DNA of 17,031 nt from Acidobacteriota bacterium. Its GTDB lineage: Bacteria; Acidobacteriota; Terriglobia; UBA7540. Location: assembly GCA_021828225.1 (NCBI GenBank), contig JAKASH010000009.1, positions 1-17,031 on the forward strand, given 5' to 3'. The notes below the pieces were generated by a model. That model saw only the letters and a list, made by a program, of their open reading frames with translations, was not told the DNA's origin and did no database searches. Positions 15,372 through 17,031 of this stretch are shown one piece after another (positions within the stretch are counted from its first letter, which is position 1; every line of letters starts with the position of its first letter). The position numbers were made by a program, and so were the translations under genes.

Positions 15372-16047
15372 TTCTGTTTCCCCACCGATCATAAAAAATC
15401 AGTTCGTCAAGCGGCGCGCGAGGAAGCCAACCCACGCTCTCCAATTGAGGTTGGCGCAAAAATTCGCGGACGTAGCCGAGGCATAGATAAGCCACGGGGA
15501 CGATCTGCTGCGGAATATTCAGCGCTTCCCTGAGCAGAACTGGATCGAGAATGCTGACCCAGCCCATGCCAATTCCCTCGACCCGCGCCGCCAGCCATAG
15601 GTTCTGAATTGCGCAGCAAGTGCTGTAAACGTCCGTTTCGCGAATCGTATGCCGCCCGAGAACGTGCGGGCCATTGCGCGTGGGATCGCAGGTGACACAA
15701 AGATTGACCGGCGACTCCAAAATGCCTTCCAGCTTCAAACGCGAATAAAGCTCCCGCCTTTCACCTTCAAATACCTTCGCGGCCTCCTGGTTCGCCTGCT
15801 GGAACAGCTCTTTCACCCCCTTCTTCACTTCCTCACTTCGGATCACGACGAAGGACCAGGGCTGCATGAAACCGACGGAACCCGCGTGATGCGCAGCATC
15901 GAGCAGTCTTCGAAGCACGGCGTCCGGAATCGCACGAGGCAGGAAATGCTCGCGGACATCGCGCCGAAGATAAATCGCCTTGTAGAGGGCTTTCCTTTCT
16001 GCCTCGGTAAATTCGACGGGAATGGATGAGTCATCGCGCTCGGTCAT
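15361..16047 (-). CDS. bluB: 5,6-dimethylbenzimidazole synthase (BluB)
   Basis: This flavin-destructase makes 5,6-dimethylbenzimidazole, the lower ligand of B12, from reduced FMN and oxygen. The 228 residues belong to the nitroreductase fold and carry the BluB marks: RRDVREHF (29-36), SVGFMQPWSFVVIR (57-70), YSTCCAIQNLWLAARVEGIGMGWVSIL (split around 141-167) and YLCLGYV. Asp30 and Ser165 match the two residues known to be needed in Sinorhizobium meliloti BluB (Asp32, Ser167). The frame is open to 16203, but the ATG at 16045-16047 shares ATGA with the cobS stop and begins at the family start. Presence of this gene implies oxygen exposure and preference for DMB-cobalamin. Confidence 0.95.
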   Translation of the reverse strand: MTERDDSSIPVEFTEAERKALYKAIYLRRDVREHFLPRAIPDAVLRRLLDAAHHAGSVGFMQPWSFVVIRSEEVKKGVKELFQQANQEAAKVFEGERRELYSRLKLEGILESPVNLCVTCDPTRNGPHVLGRHTIRETDVYSTCCAIQNLWLAARVEGIGMGWVSILDPVLLREALNIPQQIVPVAYLCLGYVREFLRQPQLESVGWLPRAPLDELIFYDRWGNRNAE

Positions 16048-16793
16048 CGTATAAGAACTCCTGCAAAATACACCGCCACCTCGGCGATCTGATTGGTTGC
16101 GCCCATGCAGTCGCCCGTCACGCCGCCGATCCGATTTTGGTAATAAAAGGCCGTCAGGGCGGTAACCGTCACGGCGGCGAGAATCGTCCACACCGCTTTC
16201 CACCCCAGCAGGAACGCGACAATCGCGATGGCCAAGGCGGTCCCTATTCCGAGGACTGCGCCCGAAATCTTCTGGGCAACGAGCGCGCCCTGTCCGCTAC
16301 CCTCTCGAGCTGATCGCAGAAAAAAACCCAGCGGTAAAGCAGTCCAGCGATTCAGGACCTGCCCCGCTACAAAAATTCGGTCGAAGTCCCGCATGGGAAG
16401 GCTTTCCAGACAGGCAAATCGGGCCAGTAAACTCAGCGCGACCGCCATCGTGCCAAAGCTCCCAATGCGGCTGTCCCGCATGATGGCGAGCATCTCCTCT
16501 TTCTTCCATCCGCCTCCGAACCCATCCGCAGCGTCCGCAAGCGCATCTTCATGCAGTCCTCCGGTGACGACCACAAGATAAATGAGGACAAACACCGTCA
16601 CGACGCTCCGGTTGCTATGAGGCGAGAGGAGATGGTCGAGCGCCACACCGCCAGCCCCAAGCGCCAGCCCAATCAGCGGAAAAAACACAGCGGCTCGCCC
16701 GAGCGCATCCGCGGGAAGATCTGCCTTACGGCTCACTGGAAGCCTGGTAAGGAATTGCACCGCAACCAAAAATAACTTTCCCCAGCGTTTCAT
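16044..16793 (-). CDS. cobS: Adenosylcobinamide-GDP ribazoletransferase (CobS)
   Basis: This inner-membrane cobalamin synthase joins AdoCbi-GDP with alpha-ribazole (phosphate). The 249 residues match the family. The start [10 protein letters not shown] (11-20) is typical. The metal-binding signature is [18 protein letters not shown] (78-95), followed by [11 protein letters not shown] (104-114). Near the end lies [17 protein letters not shown]. Six or so hydrophobic segments indicate a polytopic protein. Its ATG shares four bases with the cobT stop and its stop shares four with the bluB start, so the three are tightly coupled and are consecutive in nucleotide-loop assembly. Confidence 0.96.
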   Translation of the reverse strand: MKRWGKLFLVAVQFLTRLPVSRKADLPADALGRAAVFFPLIGLALGAGGVALDHLLSPHSNRSVVTVFVLIYLVVVTGGLHEDALADAADGFGGGWKKEEMLAIMRDSRIGSFGTMAVALSLLARFACLESLPMRDFDRIFVAGQVLNRWTALPLGFFLRSAREGSGQGALVAQKISGAVLGIGTALAIAIVAFLLGWKAVWTILAAVTVTALTAFYYQNRIGGVTGDCMGATNQIAEVAVYFAGVLIR

Positions 16794-17029
16794 GAGACTT
16801 TCCCACTTACACCCGCTGACGAGAAGGTCGCCATTTCGTTCAGAACTTTCGCTGCCGCTTCGATAATCATCATTGCCAGAGCTGCGCCCGTGCCTTCACC
16901 GAGCCTCATCTCCAGATCCAGCAACGGCCTCTGCCCGATGAACTCCAAGAGCGCACTATGACCCGGTTCGCTTGAGCGGTGACCGGCAAAGATAAAGTCT
17001 TTAACTTTCGGCTGGATTGCGCAAGATCG
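16790..17029 (-). CDS. cobT: Nicotinate-nucleotide:DMB phosphoribosyltransferase CobT, 3' end only
   Basis: This is the C-terminal part of CobT, which makes alpha-ribazole phosphate from dimethylbenzimidazole and nicotinate mononucleotide. It is too short for a full gene because the window ends. About 79 codons can be read: [20 protein letters not shown], then [19 protein letters not shown] with the catalytic Glu of the GEGTGA motif, and finally MATFSSAGV. Roughly the last fifth of a usual 350-residue protein is present. The first two codons (Arg-Ser) fall in the suspected adapter. Its TGA overlaps the cobS ATG. Other genes, possibly the missing cobU, may lie further upstream. Confidence 0.95.
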   Translation of the reverse strand, partial: RSCAIQPKVKDFIFAGHRSSEPGHSALLEFIGQRPLLDLEMRLGEGTGAALAMMIIEAAAKVLNEMATFSSAGVSGKVS

Positions 17030-17031
17030 GA
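17024..17031. other. Probable sequencing-adapter remnant at right end
   Basis: The window ends AGATCGGA, the first bases of the Illumina adapter (AGATCGGAAGAGC). It is the reverse complement of the bases at the left end plus one. The conserved CobT reading begins only inside it, which supports a non-genomic origin. Confidence 0.75.

Noticed and set aside
16048..16203. N-terminal extension of bluB
   Set aside because: It lies in cobS, is Arg-rich and not part of the BluB family; the ATGA-coupled start at 16047 fits better.
1..17031. Terminal inverted repeats of a transposon
   Set aside because: The 7-base end repeats match sequencing adapter exactly, and there is no transposase or integrase in the window.

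Overview
The window is an almost gap-free cobalamin (vitamin B12) uptake, salvage and nucleotide-loop assembly cluster, all on the minus strand and running from the right edge to about 1083. A lone ribonuclease H gene (rnhA) converges on it from the plus strand at the left. The host is a diderm bacterium, because there is a TonB-dependent outer-membrane receptor. The receptor's N-terminal carboxypeptidase-regulatory-like domain suggests Acidobacteriota or a relative, but the sequence alone does not settle this. The first 7 bases and last 8 bases match the inner ends of the common Illumina adapter, so the window is probably a whole metagenomic contig rather than a cut from a larger one.

Layout in order of transcription, right to left. 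The first block is cobT (3' end only), cobS, bluB, cobC, cobB/cbiA, a secreted btuF and cobO. A well-preserved cobalamin riboswitch follows (about 11727-11891). Behind it come btuB, a second btuF that lacks a visible signal peptide, btuC, btuD, cbiE, a third BtuF-like protein that is clearly leaderless, cbiB, cobD and cobQ/cbiP. Nearly every junction overlaps by a few bases (ATGA, GTGA or longer) or has a gap under 20 bases, which indicates translational coupling. The riboswitch lies inside the series, only 18 bases after the cobO stop, so it probably controls the uptake and late-ring half separately. The rest (about 8-457) is gene-poor and carries a striking perfect inverted repeat.

How the genes fit together. 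BtuB, BtuF and BtuCD import corrinoids. CobO adenosylates them. CobB and CobQ amidate ring side chains. CobD makes aminopropanol phosphate and CbiB attaches it. BluB makes 5,6-dimethylbenzimidazole, CobT activates it, CobS joins it to the corrinoid and CobC removes the phosphate. The CobU/CobP/CobY guanylyltransferase is not present. All ring-building enzymes except one CbiE are also absent, so locally the set looks like salvage or remodelling with a stray ring methylase.

The least explained parts are the leaderless BtuF-like protein with a CxxC motif, the isolated and slightly degenerate CbiE next to it, the internal position of the riboswitch, and the unclear start codon of btuB.
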